Assembly (NCBI RefSeq): GCF_000373765.1 | Contig: NZ_KB892436.1 | Location: 46,355 to 110,354, forward strand | Direction: 5' to 3' | Length of the DNA stretch: 64,000 nucleotides | Source of the DNA: Legionella shakespearei DSM 23087 | GTDB lineage: Bacteria > Pseudomonadota > Gammaproteobacteria > Legionellales > Legionellaceae | Shown: one piece after another, positions 16,307 to 25,027 of the stretch | Position numbering within the stretch: position 1 is the stretch's first letter | Layout of the letters: each line of letters begins with the position of its first letter | Made by a program: the position numbers and the translations under genes | Notes under the pieces: model-generated | The model's input: only the letters and a program-made list of their open reading frames with translations | What the model was told of the DNA's origin: nothing | Databases searched by the model: none

Positions 16307-17557
16307 ATGAAGAGCAAAATAGAATTAAGCGAACGTTCTCAAAAGCTGATTGAGCAGTATATACAGGCATGCGATCCCGGGATAACTTTTTCTGGCGCTT
16401 CTGAAGCTACTCAATTACTTGCCCTGTTGAATGATGAAATTATTCCTGCTTGTACTGCAACTGACAATCATGAAGACATTGAATTTCTCCGTGCGTCCTT
16501 GCACGCTGAATTGTTGACTGATTTATTTGCTTCCCTGAAAGGAAAGGCTAGTGCATTAAACCATACGGAAGAACAGTCGACTTTGGAAAACAAAATTAAA
16601 TTTGTCCTTCTTGCTGGAGCAGGTACTCTTTTGGCTGCCTGTGAGGGTTTTGATTCTATGGCCACCATGTTAACGGTGCTTGCCTTGCCAGCGCCAGTTA
16701 TTTTAGGCGCTGGAATCTTTTTTTCTCTATTATCGCTGGTTGTTTTTTACGGTTTTGACCTGGTTCAGGTTTCTAAAAACTTAGGGATCAAATTAATGGA
16801 TGCTCCAAAATTATTGGACATTTATTTATTACAAATGAACGAAATCAAAGCGATTAGGAAAAAAATAAATTCTTATAATCTTGCAGCAATGTCGTTGGAA
16901 GAGCTACAGCAGTTAGAACACATTGTTTCTATACTGGAAAAACGTTTTCAATCAGTCCTGCGAGCGAGCAAGCAATTTGATGCTGCTTTGAACAGTAATA
17001 CCATGCTGATAGTGAAAGAAGTATTTTCTTCTGCCGCAGGCTTACTCTTTTTCGGCAGCGGCTTTTTTGCGGGCCAATCGGTAGCACTTTATGTTTTGGG
17101 GCTATTTATCACCACAGTTACCCCAACCTTTTGGCCAGTAATATTATTCAGTGCGTTAGTGGGCGTTGCTGCGTTTAGTTTGTATTGGTATGTACAGCGT
17201 GTAGGGGTAAAACAACTGATAAGCGGTTGGTTTGGCCTGGATGAAGAAAAAATCACTTTGTTGTGTGATGAGAATAAATTAGAACATAATGAAGAGAAAT
17301 TAATGAGCTTAAAAGAAAAAATAACCAGCACTCGGGAACTGATGATGCGAATAACAAATCATCAGGAGCAGGCTGAATCTGTCGGAGAAATTTCTGATGA
17401 GGCAGGTATTTTTTCTCCTGTCAAATCTGAGCCAACAGGAGAAAAAGCAGGGGCTAATATCTACTCATTTCACCATTCTAGGAACGCCACTGCGCCGCGC
17501 CGCCTCCAGGACGAATCTGAGAATTATGCGGCTGTTTTTGCGTATAACAATGGCTAG
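16307..17557 (+). CDS. Unknown four-span membrane protein with helical regions, 416 aa
   Basis: No family recognised. The ATG has GGAGG with a four-base spacer. The layout is internally symmetrical: a helical N-terminus, hydrophobic spans at about 96-112 and 121-150, a long charged probable coiled coil (~165-225), then spans at about 236-270 and 274-296. A second helical, Lys/Glu-rich stretch (~312-350) and a polar Ser/Glu/Asn-rich tail follow. There is no signal peptide. This build (paired hydrophobic hairpins between coiled coils) recurs in Legionella effectors that insert into host membranes, but no motif proves it. Its last 80 bases overlap the end of the opposite gene. Confidence 0.65.
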   Translation: MKSKIELSERSQKLIEQYIQACDPGITFSGASEATQLLALLNDEIIPACTATDNHEDIEFLRASLHAELLTDLFASLKGKASALNHTEEQSTLENKIKFVLLAGAGTLLAACEGFDSMATMLTVLALPAPVILGAGIFFSLLSLVVFYGFDLVQVSKNLGIKLMDAPKLLDIYLLQMNEIKAIRKKINSYNLAAMSLEELQQLEHIVSILEKRFQSVLRASKQFDAALNSNTMLIVKEVFSSAAGLLFFGSGFFAGQSVALYVLGLFITTVTPTFWPVILFSALVGVAAFSLYWYVQRVGVKQLISGWFGLDEEKITLLCDENKLEHNEEKLMSLKEKITSTRELMMRITNHQEQAESVGEISDEAGIFSPVKSEPTGEKAGANIYSFHHSRNATAPRRLQDESENYAAVFAYNNG

Positions 17558-18284
17558 AGTCCTGGTGGTTTAAGCCGTAACTGATGTTTGCCAAATGCAG
17601 CGGCATATACACTAATAGGGAATGTCCCTGTAAAAAATCCGGATTTGCGGATAAATAAAATCCATTTAACTCACTTTTTTCATCAATTAATTCAGCGCTT
17701 TGGCTTCTTAAGGGCACCAGCGGTGAATTAATCACCATGGGATGTGGGCCTGTAGAAATCCAGCCATTTTGTTTCTTAAAGGCTTCTATTACCTGAATTA
17801 TTTTTTCCGGGATATTCTGATTGGGTTTAGGGTAGATAGTATCACTGAGTTGATAAATGAATTCATAAGCTATGGGAGTATTTGCAAAAGCCAGATAAAT
17901 GATTTCTTCATCCGGATTGGCAAGTTTATACTTGATAGCCTCGGTAAGGCCTACACTTTCTACTGTAGCGCTTGTCTTGAAATGGGGGCTAAGATAGAGA
18001 TATGCAGAGTAAGTCGTTACCTGCTTTTGTCCTATAGTCAGTACTTGCCTGCAGGTACGTGAAAAACCCGCGATTTCATCGTTGACACCATAAAGCACAG
18101 TCAATTCACCATCTATGTCAGGACGTATAATCAAGTGTTCGAATTCATCCTGATCGGCGAGATGATATGATTTAGCGAGAAAGTGATATAAATCTGTAGA
18201 TAGCTGTTGAGGAATATTATTTTGATAATCAACTACATATGAGTCAATTGCTATTACATCTTGCTTCTTCATGGTTCTCTCCAT
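17478..18284 (-). CDS. Unknown protein, possibly GNAT-like, 268 aa
   Basis: No family is firmly recognised. Starts at ATG 18284 (GGAG eight bases upstream) and ATG 18272 (GGAG six bases upstream) are both supported; the longer is used. The centre reads GELTVLYGVNDEIAGFSRTC, then TTYSAYLYLSPHFK, a strand pattern recalling the acetyl-CoA-binding core of GNAT acetyltransferases. The canonical Q/RxxGxG/A loop is not evident. No signal peptide or membrane span is present. The final ~26 codons, including GGGAAQWRS, lie antisense to the end of the 416-aa membrane protein, so the tail may be a late extension. Confidence 0.6.
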   Translation of the reverse strand: MERTMKKQDVIAIDSYVVDYQNNIPQQLSTDLYHFLAKSYHLADQDEFEHLIIRPDIDGELTVLYGVNDEIAGFSRTCRQVLTIGQKQVTTYSAYLYLSPHFKTSATVESVGLTEAIKYKLANPDEEIIYLAFANTPIAYEFIYQLSDTIYPKPNQNIPEKIIQVIEAFKKQNGWISTGPHPMVINSPLVPLRSQSAELIDEKSELNGFYLSANPDFLQGHSLLVYMPLHLANISYGLNHQDSSHCYTQKQPHNSQIRPGGGAAQWRS

Positions 18285-18380
18285 TGAACAATCTCCAAAG
18301 CCATCCATAGCCAGGCTGTACAGTGCATGAAAAATTGTACGACCTATTAATATATAGACATAACTTTCAAATTGTCAAAC

Positions 18381-18431
18381 GGGAACGGTCGTATTTGGCG
18401 CATCAACCTGCACTCAAATCCGACCGTTCGG
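18381..18431. repeat. Class F hairpin, short form
   Basis: GAACGGTCG (18383-18391) pairs with CGACCGTTC (18421-18429), and TATTTG with CAAATC inside, around CGCATCAACCTGCACT. The reverse complement carries ATTTGAGTGCAGGTTG followed directly by ATGCGCCAAAT. These are the two flanks of the larger class F hairpin at 34781-34882 without its core. It lies just after the hda stop and could end that transcript. Confidence 0.6.
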
Positions 18432-18444
18432 GCAAGAGCGTAAT

Positions 18445-19137
18445 TCAAATATTCAGAATGTCTTTGACGAAGGGGATGGTGATTTTACGGTGAGCCGCTA
18501 GTGAAGCATCATCCAGGCGGTTCAGCAATTGGTGTAAGTCATGCATGTTACGTGAGCAACGATTAATTAAAAAATGCCCTACGCTTTCTGGCAAATCAAA
18601 GCCACGTTTTGTTGCATGCAATTTTAAGGTATTAACCTTTTCTTCATCACTTAGTTCATTGAGTTGAATAACCATACCCCAGCCAAGTCTGGATCGTAAA
18701 TCTGCAAGCTGAATGGTACTTTGAGCCGGTGGCTGGTCTCCAGAAATAATTAACAGGCCGGTTTCCCCATCTTTGATTTTGTTATACAAGTGAAATAACG
18801 CCTCTTCCCAGGCCGGATCACCAGCTATGGTGTCTATGTCATCAAGGCAAACAAGAGCCTGGTCTTCCAGTCCTTCAATCGCCTGAGGTCCCCATTCCTT
18901 TAATAATGCCAATGGCAGGTATATTGCTGATTGGGTGGAATTGATGGCCTGACAGCAGGCTTGCAGCAAATAGGACTTCCCAATACCTTTAACGCCCCAA
19001 AGGTATAATAACCGGTCTTCTTTCAGGGTAAGCATGTGATGCAGTTGTTGCTGTAACAGGCCGTTATTTTCCCAGTTAAAATCAGCAAGAGTGGCTTCAT
19101 CATTTATTTTTATGGCTAGAGCGAGCTGCTTGTTCAT
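18445..19137 (-). CDS. hda: Hda, DnaA-related replication regulator
   Basis: A 230-aa AAA+ protein (E. coli Hda 233 aa). With the sliding clamp, Hda stimulates hydrolysis of DnaA-bound ATP after initiation. The N-terminal clamp-binding motif is seen as QLALAI (residues 4-9). Walker A is GVKGIGKS (48-55) and Walker B is VCLDDID. The DnaA-type DNA-binding domain IV is absent, which separates Hda from DnaA. Its start overlaps the upstream phosphatidyltransferase stop as ATGA (19134-19137), so the two are translationally coupled. Confidence 0.93.
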   Translation of the reverse strand: MNKQLALAIKINDEATLADFNWENNGLLQQQLHHMLTLKEDRLLYLWGVKGIGKSYLLQACCQAINSTQSAIYLPLALLKEWGPQAIEGLEDQALVCLDDIDTIAGDPAWEEALFHLYNKIKDGETGLLIISGDQPPAQSTIQLADLRSRLGWGMVIQLNELSDEEKVNTLKLHATKRGFDLPESVGHFLINRCSRNMHDLHQLLNRLDDASLAAHRKITIPFVKDILNI

Positions 19138-19694
19138 TTTAATAGTTCTTTTTTAGGCCAGGCCTTTTTTCCCCAGGTCCAAATGTAATCAACATAAGTG
19201 GTTGCAGTAGTGAAGGCGGTTAAGTAAATTAAAATGTCTTCTATATATTGGGGGAATTTAAAATAGGCAAGCTCAAACAGACATAAGGTGACCAGGGCTA
19301 ATTGGAAGGTTGTATTGAATTTGCTGAGCAAAGTGGGTTCAAAATCCAGCTTACGTTGAATAAACCAATACCAGGCAAGAACTCCCAGTGAAATAGTCAA
19401 ATCACGCAGAAAAACAAGAATAACCAGCCACCAGGGCAATGAACCCAGTAAGGCCAGTGAGATAAAGCTGGATGCGACTAACAATTTATCTGCTAAAGGA
19501 TCAACAAAAGAGCCAAAAAAGCTTTGCCAATGGAAATACCTGGCTAACCAGCCATCCAGTCCATCAGTAAATCCGGCCAGAATAAATGTATAAAACGCAT
19601 TAACGTACTCATCATGAAATAAATACATCAAGAACGGAACAATTAGTCCTAACCGAAACAATGTCAATGCATTGGGTAAGTGTTTTAGTATCAT
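19134..19694 (-). CDS. CDP-alcohol phosphatidyltransferase (PgsA-like)
   Basis: A 186-aa inner-membrane protein with four to five hydrophobic spans. The catalytic signature DGx2ARx8Gx3Dx3D is complete: TDGLDGWLARYFHWQ then GSFVDPLADK. The enzyme transfers a phosphatidyl group from CDP-diacylglycerol to an alcohol. Glycerol-3-phosphate is the likely acceptor, making phosphatidylglycerol phosphate, but the signature does not fix the acceptor and the usual pgsA lies beside uvrC in many gammaproteobacteria. It forms a two-gene unit with hda. Confidence 0.88.
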   Translation of the reverse strand: MILKHLPNALTLFRLGLIVPFLMYLFHDEYVNAFYTFILAGFTDGLDGWLARYFHWQSFFGSFVDPLADKLLVASSFISLALLGSLPWWLVILVFLRDLTISLGVLAWYWFIQRKLDFEPTLLSKFNTTFQLALVTLCLFELAYFKFPQYIEDILIYLTAFTTATTYVDYIWTWGKKAWPKKELLK

Positions 19695-19845
19695 ATCCCA
19701 TACGATTTTAATTCCCTAACCTGCTGAGGGAATATATTGCGCCATAATTGCATCCACAGGGATGGATGCTGGCATTGGTATGATCTAGTTTATACAATAC
19801 CAGTGCCTCTGTCACGTGATTGGCGAAGGTATCTTGTTTTGCAGT

Positions 19846-19878
19846 CCGCCGCCCCGCAAACAAGTCGCGGGACGACGG
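19846..19878. repeat. Degenerate class C fragment
   Basis: CCGCCGCCCCGCAAACAAGT then CGCGGGACGACGG resembles the right arm of the class C palindrome at 16094-16175 (CAAGCCGCGGGACGG) with changes. It sits beside class B copy B3. Confidence 0.45.
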
Positions 19879-19893
19879 AATTTCTTAACTTAT

Positions 19894-20069
19894 GAGTTAT
19901 GGATAAGAAGCTTGTTTTATCCAGTCGTTACTTCGATGTCGTTCGGGCTGAGGAAGCGCGATAGCGCTGTCTCGAAGCCTTGGCATGGTGCTAAGGCTTC
20001 GAGACGAGGCTATCGCCTCTCCTCAGCCCGAACGACATCGAAGTAAATCAATCTTGTTATTCATAACTC
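19894..20069. repeat. Class B palindromic element, copy B3 (~176 bp)
   Basis: Full-length copy with outer ends GAGTTATGG (19894-19902) and TCATAACTC (20061-20069). Relative to B1 the left arm reads CGATGTCG instead of CGATGCCG, and the right arm reads CGACATCG instead of CGGCATCG, so the base pair is kept by a matching change on both sides. The self-complementary side blocks and the central hairpin are retained. It fills much of the gap 19695-20102. Confidence 0.88.
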
Positions 20070-20102
20070 ACGTTGACTTAATGCAGTGCTTGTCAGACCC
20101 GA

Positions 20103-21845
20103 TTATAGATTACTACCATACAAAGGATTGTCCTGTTTGATGTATACATTTTGAGCGTGATTTGATCTCAACCTCATAGTAAAAGAACACAGATGTGGCC
20201 AGGTTTCCTGTAATAGGAAATGCTTTTGCCAACTTAAAAGTCTGGGGTCAATATCTTTAGGCAATGCCTCGAATACGCTAAGGAGCACGCTTCGCACTTC
20301 ATTCCACAATTCTTGAACAGATAACTGAAATTCATGGCTCACACTATCAATAAGAGAGCTGATGTTATTTTGTAATGTACTTTGAATGAAAAGAGTTCTT
20401 ATTGCATTGAGATCGCTGATGTTTACAGACGAACTGGCTAATGATCCAGGCCTGGCTATTTCTTTATATAAAGGATGATCGGCAATTTTAATGAAGTCTG
20501 AATTATTGATTATTAAGCCTTGAGGCTTATCATCAGTAAAAACAATTAAAGTATTGTGCAGTTGCGCATTAAGGGTTATTCCATATTTTAATAACAAATG
20601 CATTTGGCTAAATAAAATGTTTTGACAATAAAGAGAAAAATAATTTAAGGGCTCCAATGTGCTTTCTTTAATTATTTCATGAAGTAATGTGGTCTTTGTC
20701 AGGGGCGATGTCATCAACAAGCTGTTCAAGGGAACTGCTTTTTGGTTTGCTGCCAGTAATTGGACTGGATTCTGTTTCAGACAGGCTGAAAATTTATTGG
20801 CTTGATATTGAGGGAGTGACTGGTCAAATAATCGTATGTTTCCCAACTCTCTGGTAATAAATAATGTATTGCCATAATGGTTTTCCGCAGTTAAAACTGC
20901 TTCAATCCAGTTGGAAATTTCAGCCTTTTGCGGCTGAAAATCAGTAAGTTGAGTGCCTTTTACATAGGGGGTATTGACGCTTGTTGCCAGTTGCATGCAG
21001 CAGTTGGGATTTCGTTCCGATAACAAAGTATCTAAAGACATGGAAGGGATTAACGTCTGATGATGAGGCAATAAGACAAGTGACTTGTCATCAATCATTT
21101 CTGCACATAAATTCTGTAATTGATTGCGCCATTGCCAGGGGTGAACCGGGACGGGGTAGTAATCCTGAGGACTCAAATGATTGCAGCGCAGTTTGTCTTG
21201 CCACAAGGCATATTCATAGGGGAACTCTCTGGCTATTACTGTATTAAAAAGCATCGAATCAGCAGTACTGCATGTTTTATCCTTTTTCAGGGCACACCAG
21301 TGGATACTGATTTTGGCCTGGAACTCAGGTGAGTTTTGCAGTACTTCACGTCGGGTAAATCCTGTTTTGGCTTGAAAGGAAGGATGGTAATGATGACCGC
21401 TAGCCCCCCACTGTTCTAAAAATAATAATGATTGATGGGTTGATAATTTATTCTTTATCCAGGACCACAAACTCTGGTATGGGCTTGCTTCATTAGCCAA
21501 TTGATTGTTCCAGCATTGCCTGTATGCCTGAGCCAAAGCTTCATTAGCAATAGATTCATCCAACTCATTTCGAATAGTTTCCCATTGAAAAAACTGGCTG
21601 GCTGGCATGGATTTTTTCAACTTCAACTGTAACTGATCAATAAAATCATGCACATGATGGCTTGCGATGGGAGCGTTAATCAAGCCCTCACTGAGCGCTG
21701 CGTGTTGTAAGCGTCGTAATGTTTCCTTATGAGCCAGAGTAATAAAATAATCTATGGCATTTTGCGGAAGCCCTATGCCAATTTCGAATAATAAAAACCG
21801 TAACTGATGACTGAGTTCATGAAAACTTCCATATGCCAGGGCCAT
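20103..21845 (-). CDS. frgA: FrgA, IucA/IucC-family siderophore-synthetase-like protein
   Basis: A 580-aa protein of the NRPS-independent siderophore synthetase (IucA/IucC) family, ATP-dependent enzymes joining citrate-type acids to amines. GGAG lies six bases before the ATG at 21845, so this is preferred to a GTG-linked ATG at 21851. The HPSFQAKTG block (about residue 155) is the family's nucleotide-binding region. Near residue 425 the family motif EAHxQN reads NAQLHN, so two usual active-site side chains are replaced. A Fur box lies just upstream. The gene matches L. pneumophila frgA, known as Fur-regulated and needed for good intracellular growth. The substrate is unknown. Confidence 0.88.
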   Translation of the reverse strand: MALAYGSFHELSHQLRFLLFEIGIGLPQNAIDYFITLAHKETLRRLQHAALSEGLINAPIASHHVHDFIDQLQLKLKKSMPASQFFQWETIRNELDESIANEALAQAYRQCWNNQLANEASPYQSLWSWIKNKLSTHQSLLFLEQWGASGHHYHPSFQAKTGFTRREVLQNSPEFQAKISIHWCALKKDKTCSTADSMLFNTVIAREFPYEYALWQDKLRCNHLSPQDYYPVPVHPWQWRNQLQNLCAEMIDDKSLVLLPHHQTLIPSMSLDTLLSERNPNCCMQLATSVNTPYVKGTQLTDFQPQKAEISNWIEAVLTAENHYGNTLFITRELGNIRLFDQSLPQYQANKFSACLKQNPVQLLAANQKAVPLNSLLMTSPLTKTTLLHEIIKESTLEPLNYFSLYCQNILFSQMHLLLKYGITLNAQLHNTLIVFTDDKPQGLIINNSDFIKIADHPLYKEIARPGSLASSSVNISDLNAIRTLFIQSTLQNNISSLIDSVSHEFQLSVQELWNEVRSVLLSVFEALPKDIDPRLLSWQKHFLLQETWPHLCSFTMRLRSNHAQNVYIKQDNPLYGSNL

Positions 21846-21880
21846 TACCATCTCCAGAATTTAATACCTTACATATTAAT

Positions 21881-21899
21881 ATAAATGATAATCATTCTC
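21881..21899 (-). promoter_or_regulatory. Fur box upstream of frgA
   Basis: ATAAATGATAATCATTCTC matches 15 of 19 positions of the Fur consensus GATAATGATAATCATTATC, including the central TGATAATCATT. It lies about 35 bases before the frgA start, where Fur-Fe(II) would block transcription in iron-rich conditions. Confidence 0.85.
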
Positions 21900-21997
21900 A
21901 TTTGCAAGAATGTTATATAAATAATTAATGACAGTAAGGAACCGGCCGTACTTAAGATGTTTTGTAGCCCGGTCTATTCCTGATCAACTTCTTTCTA

Positions 21998-22098
21998 CGT
22001 CGTCCTGAGCGCGTCTTTTTGCGCGAAGGATCTCCAAATACTGGCACCATGCCGCTTTCAGGAGATCCTTCGCGCAAAAAGACGCGCTCAGGACGACG
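21998..22098. repeat. Class D palindromic repeat, copy D2 (perfect 38-bp arms)
   Basis: Arm CGTCGTCCTGAGCGCG... (21998-22035) is the perfect complement of 22061-22098, with a 25-base loop holding the small palindrome GGCACCATGCC. A related full copy is at 30201-30313, with partial or degenerate copies at 10420, 24548 and 60558. On both sides lie class E-like pieces (GTAGCCCGG at 21964 and TGTATTACG...CTAATACA near 22160-22180). Together these explain the gap 21846-22283. Confidence 0.9.
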
Positions 22099-22283
22099 TG
22101 GAGCCGTGTAGGGCGCAGTTTCGAAGCCTGTATTAACGACATTGCTACTTCGATCCTGTATTACGCTTCGCTAATACAGGCTACGACTACGATATAGAAT
22201 GTCATGGAGAATTAAGTAACTGTTTCTGTCTCATCACTTAGGTGATAAAATTCACTACTTTGTTTTATGGGTAGGTTGAATCA

Positions 22284-24287
22284 ATGAATTACAGGCCTGA
22301 TATTGATGGATTGCGCGCTATTGCGATTCTGTTAGTCTTAATCTACCACGGAGGCCTTTCCCTTTTTCCTTCCGGTTTTGTTGGTGTCGATGTATTTTTT
22401 GTTATTTCAGGTTTTCTGATTACGAGTATTATTCATAATTCATTAAATAGCGGCAATTTTTCTTTTATCGATTTTTACAACCGCAGATTATGGCGACTTC
22501 AGCCCGCTTTCGTGTGTGTGATTTTTTTAACAACAGTCCTGACGGCGATTTTTTTTCTACCGGACGATTTGGTTCAATACAGTCGTAGTGCACGTAAAAC
22601 GTCCCTGTTCCTTTCTAATTTATTTTTTAACCAGACAACGACGGGATATTTTTCCCCTGATACTCACCAACTTCCTTTACTGCATACCTGGTCTTTATCT
22701 ATTGAATGGCAATGCTATTTGCTTTTACCCATAGCCATGTATTGTCTGCACCGAATGTTCAGCAAACGAAAAATTATTTTTGTCGTCTTTATTCTTACTT
22801 TTATATTCTTGTTCCTGGCGCTCTATAACTCACAAAATGCCCCTGCTCAAACCTATTACCAATTTTCCAGCCGTATTTTTGAGTTCCTGATTGGTGCTTG
22901 CGTTGCTTTAATGCCTTTGAGCAGCACTTCTGACGCATCTGCATTATCGTCCATGAAGCATTTTCTGTTAAATGGCATTGCTCTGGTGGCTGTAGTGACT
23001 ATTTTCTACATAGCCAGCCGGGATCATATATTACTTGGATATCCTGATTGGTATGCTTTTGCTGTTTGTGTCGCTACAGGTGTACTCATTGCCTTCGGGC
23101 GTTTTTATCCTGGCATTCACTGTGTCGCCATACTCTCGTGCAGACCCCTGGTTTTTATAGGATTGCTTTCCTATTCACTTTATTTATGGCACTGGGTTAT
23201 TTTTTCGATTATCAGATATCAAAGTATTGATGAAACGTCGTCCGTACTGCTTTTTGCGTACAGCGCCACTTTTCTATCAGGGTATTTGTCCTGGCGTTGT
23301 ATTGAAAAGCCATCGCGGCGACTAAAACAAGTTCCTTTTCGTTACACTTTTGCCAGTTTGCTTCTGTTACCTGTCCTGTTTACTCATGCCGCATCCTATT
23401 TAATTAAAAATCACTCCGGTTTTCCTCAGCGCTTTGATCAGGAGTTGGTGACTATTTATCAAGAACTGGAGCGATATGCCAGTGAGCGAAGGCCTTTGTG
23501 TATTAGTAAGCACCATACCGATGATGAACAGCAGTGTACTATCGGTGCGGCTGATGCAAAAAATAAAAAGGCGCTAATGATAGGCGATTCATTTTCTAAC
23601 CATTATTGGGGGTTTATGGATACTCTGGGGCGTGCTGCAGGCGTTTCCATTTTGGCTCAGGGAACTTCTTCTTGCATTACTTTGCCGGGAGTTGACCTTT
23701 TTGACTGGTGGCATTTTAAAGATAAAATTTATCAGGAATGTCATGATCAAACCGCCCGATATTATCGTATGATTCAGGAAAATCATTATGACTATGTCAT
23801 CATTGGGCAAGTCTGGGGTAATTATTTATCAACCAGCCTCATTAATCAGGAAGGTGATGATCGTTCTATGGAGTTGGCGAAACAGCGCTTTAGCATTGCC
23901 CTGGATAAAGCCTTGCAGCAAATAGTTGCTTCCGGAGCAAAACCGGTTCTCATTAAATCGACTGCGACAACGAATGGCAATGTTCATGACTGCTTTTTTA
24001 AACATGTTAAATTGCGGCAGCCTTATGATTCCAGTCAGTGTACTTTCCCTATCCAGCTTTCAGAAAATGAGCGCTGGATTTACGGATTATTTGCTGAAAT
24101 GAAAGTGAAATACCCGCAATTAATTCTCATTGACCCTAAAAAAGTGCAGTGCAAAAACGGAGAATGTAATGCGGGATTGAATGGCATTCCCGTTTTCAGA
24201 GACGAAGGACACATAACCGATTACGCTTCCTATCAATTTGGCGCTTTATATTTGAAAGAATTTGGTAACCCATTAATGTCCTCCTGA
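22284..24287 (+). CDS. Acyltransferase 3 family protein with C-terminal SGNH domain (OafA-like)
   Basis: A 667-aa inner-membrane O-acyltransferase. The N-terminal ~370 residues form the acyltransferase-3 domain with about ten spans, beginning DIDGLRAIAILLVLIYHGG with the conserved His. The C-terminal SGNH/GDSL domain has MIGDSFSNHYWG (nucleophile S436) and DEGH with D640 and H643. Such fusions acetylate surface polysaccharides such as the LPS O-chain, using acyl-CoA inside and the SGNH domain outside. The target here is unknown. It is a single gene flanked on both sides by palindromes, so it may be an accessory surface-modification gene. Confidence 0.92.
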   Translation: MNYRPDIDGLRAIAILLVLIYHGGLSLFPSGFVGVDVFFVISGFLITSIIHNSLNSGNFSFIDFYNRRLWRLQPAFVCVIFLTTVLTAIFFLPDDLVQYSRSARKTSLFLSNLFFNQTTTGYFSPDTHQLPLLHTWSLSIEWQCYLLLPIAMYCLHRMFSKRKIIFVVFILTFIFLFLALYNSQNAPAQTYYQFSSRIFEFLIGACVALMPLSSTSDASALSSMKHFLLNGIALVAVVTIFYIASRDHILLGYPDWYAFAVCVATGVLIAFGRFYPGIHCVAILSCRPLVFIGLLSYSLYLWHWVIFSIIRYQSIDETSSVLLFAYSATFLSGYLSWRCIEKPSRRLKQVPFRYTFASLLLLPVLFTHAASYLIKNHSGFPQRFDQELVTIYQELERYASERRPLCISKHHTDDEQQCTIGAADAKNKKALMIGDSFSNHYWGFMDTLGRAAGVSILAQGTSSCITLPGVDLFDWWHFKDKIYQECHDQTARYYRMIQENHYDYVIIGQVWGNYLSTSLINQEGDDRSMELAKQRFSIALDKALQQIVASGAKPVLIKSTATTNGNVHDCFFKHVKLRQPYDSSQCTFPIQLSENERWIYGLFAEMKVKYPQLILIDPKKVQCKNGECNAGLNGIPVFRDEGHITDYASYQFGALYLKEFGNPLMSS

Positions 24288-24365
24288 GCTGAGGAATCCC
24301 CCGAACTATCCCCTTGAGCCTGTATTGTGACTCGCTAATCAAGAGTACAAAAGAGCATCATGCCA

Positions 24366-24480
24366 AGAAAACCGAGCCGCGACCGTAAGGAAGCGGAACA
24401 GTTCGCTGCACTCCATTGTTGATTGCTCATTAGGTGTAAATCAAAATTTCCGCTCCCTCACGGTCGCGGCTCGGTTTTCT
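24366..24480. repeat. Class A palindromic repeat, copy A2
   Basis: Arms AGAAAACCGAGCCGCGACCG... (24366-24398) and 24448-24480 are complementary with two mismatches; the loop is about 50 bases. The 5' flank GCCTGTATTGTGACTC...CATCATGC also occurs beside copy A3 at 60451, so the mobile unit is longer than the palindrome. Confidence 0.85.
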
Positions 24481-24547
24481 TTAGGTAATGAGAGCATAAG
24501 CAAACAGGAAATGTAGTGCTCATAAAAAAATCATTTTCGTGGGGATA

Positions 24548-24640
24548 CTTCAGATCCTGAGCTCGTCTTTGCGAAGGATCTCCAAATGTTGGCACCATTC
24601 TTGTTTTGGGAGACCCTTCACGCTCAGGATGACGTACCTA
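24548..24640. repeat. Degenerate class D repeat, copy D4
   Basis: CAGATCCTGAGCTCGTCTTT then GCGAAGGATCTCC faces GGGAGACCCTTC then GCTCAGGATGACGTA, with the class D loop GGCACCAT between. The arms no longer match perfectly. With A2 it accounts for the gap 24288-24645. Confidence 0.65.
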
Positions 24641-24645
24641 AACAT

Positions 24646-24921
24646 TTATTTGTGATTTTCTTCGTTTTTACGGTAGAGGATTACTGTATGACCAATCATT
24701 TGCACCAGTTCCGCCTGTAATTGTTCGCTGAGTTCATGAGCCATTTCGATACGGCCTTCCTTTTCTGCACCATTAATTTTTACTTTAATCAACTCATGTG
24801 CGAGTAAGGCAATATTGGTTTCTGCGATAACTGCTTCAGTTAATCCTTTTGCCCCCAGTAAAATCACTGGTTTTAAATGATGTGCCTTAGCTTTTAGTTC
24901 GCGTTTGAATGAATTATCCAC
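24646..24921 (-). CDS. yhbY: YhbY family RNA-binding protein (CRM domain)
   Basis: A 91-aa single CRM-domain protein (E. coli YhbY 97 aa) that associates with pre-50S ribosomal particles. It starts with GTG, with AGGAAG about eight bases upstream. The KAHHLKPVILLGAKGLTEAV segment carries the CRM GxxG loop (here GAKG), followed by HELIKVKI. It is divergent from rlmE, the same neighbour as in E. coli. Confidence 0.93.
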   Translation of the reverse strand: MDNSFKRELKAKAHHLKPVILLGAKGLTEAVIAETNIALLAHELIKVKINGAEKEGRIEMAHELSEQLQAELVQMIGHTVILYRKNEENHK

Positions 24922-25027
24922 GTATGTTGCTTCCTGATCTTTAAAATGGCAAATTATTGCACGTTTTGCTGGGAAAAGGTAGTAAAATTCAGTATCATAG
25001 CAGAAATTGAATTTCTAATTGACCGTT

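Noticed and set aside
16307..18284. Overlapping gene pair considered as a toxin-antitoxin module
   Set aside because: The genes converge rather than forming an operon, both are large, and neither resembles a known toxin or antitoxin.
19816..20046. Open frame of 76 codons in the gap before frgA
   Set aside because: It runs through class C and class B repeats, has no ribosome site and resembles no protein.
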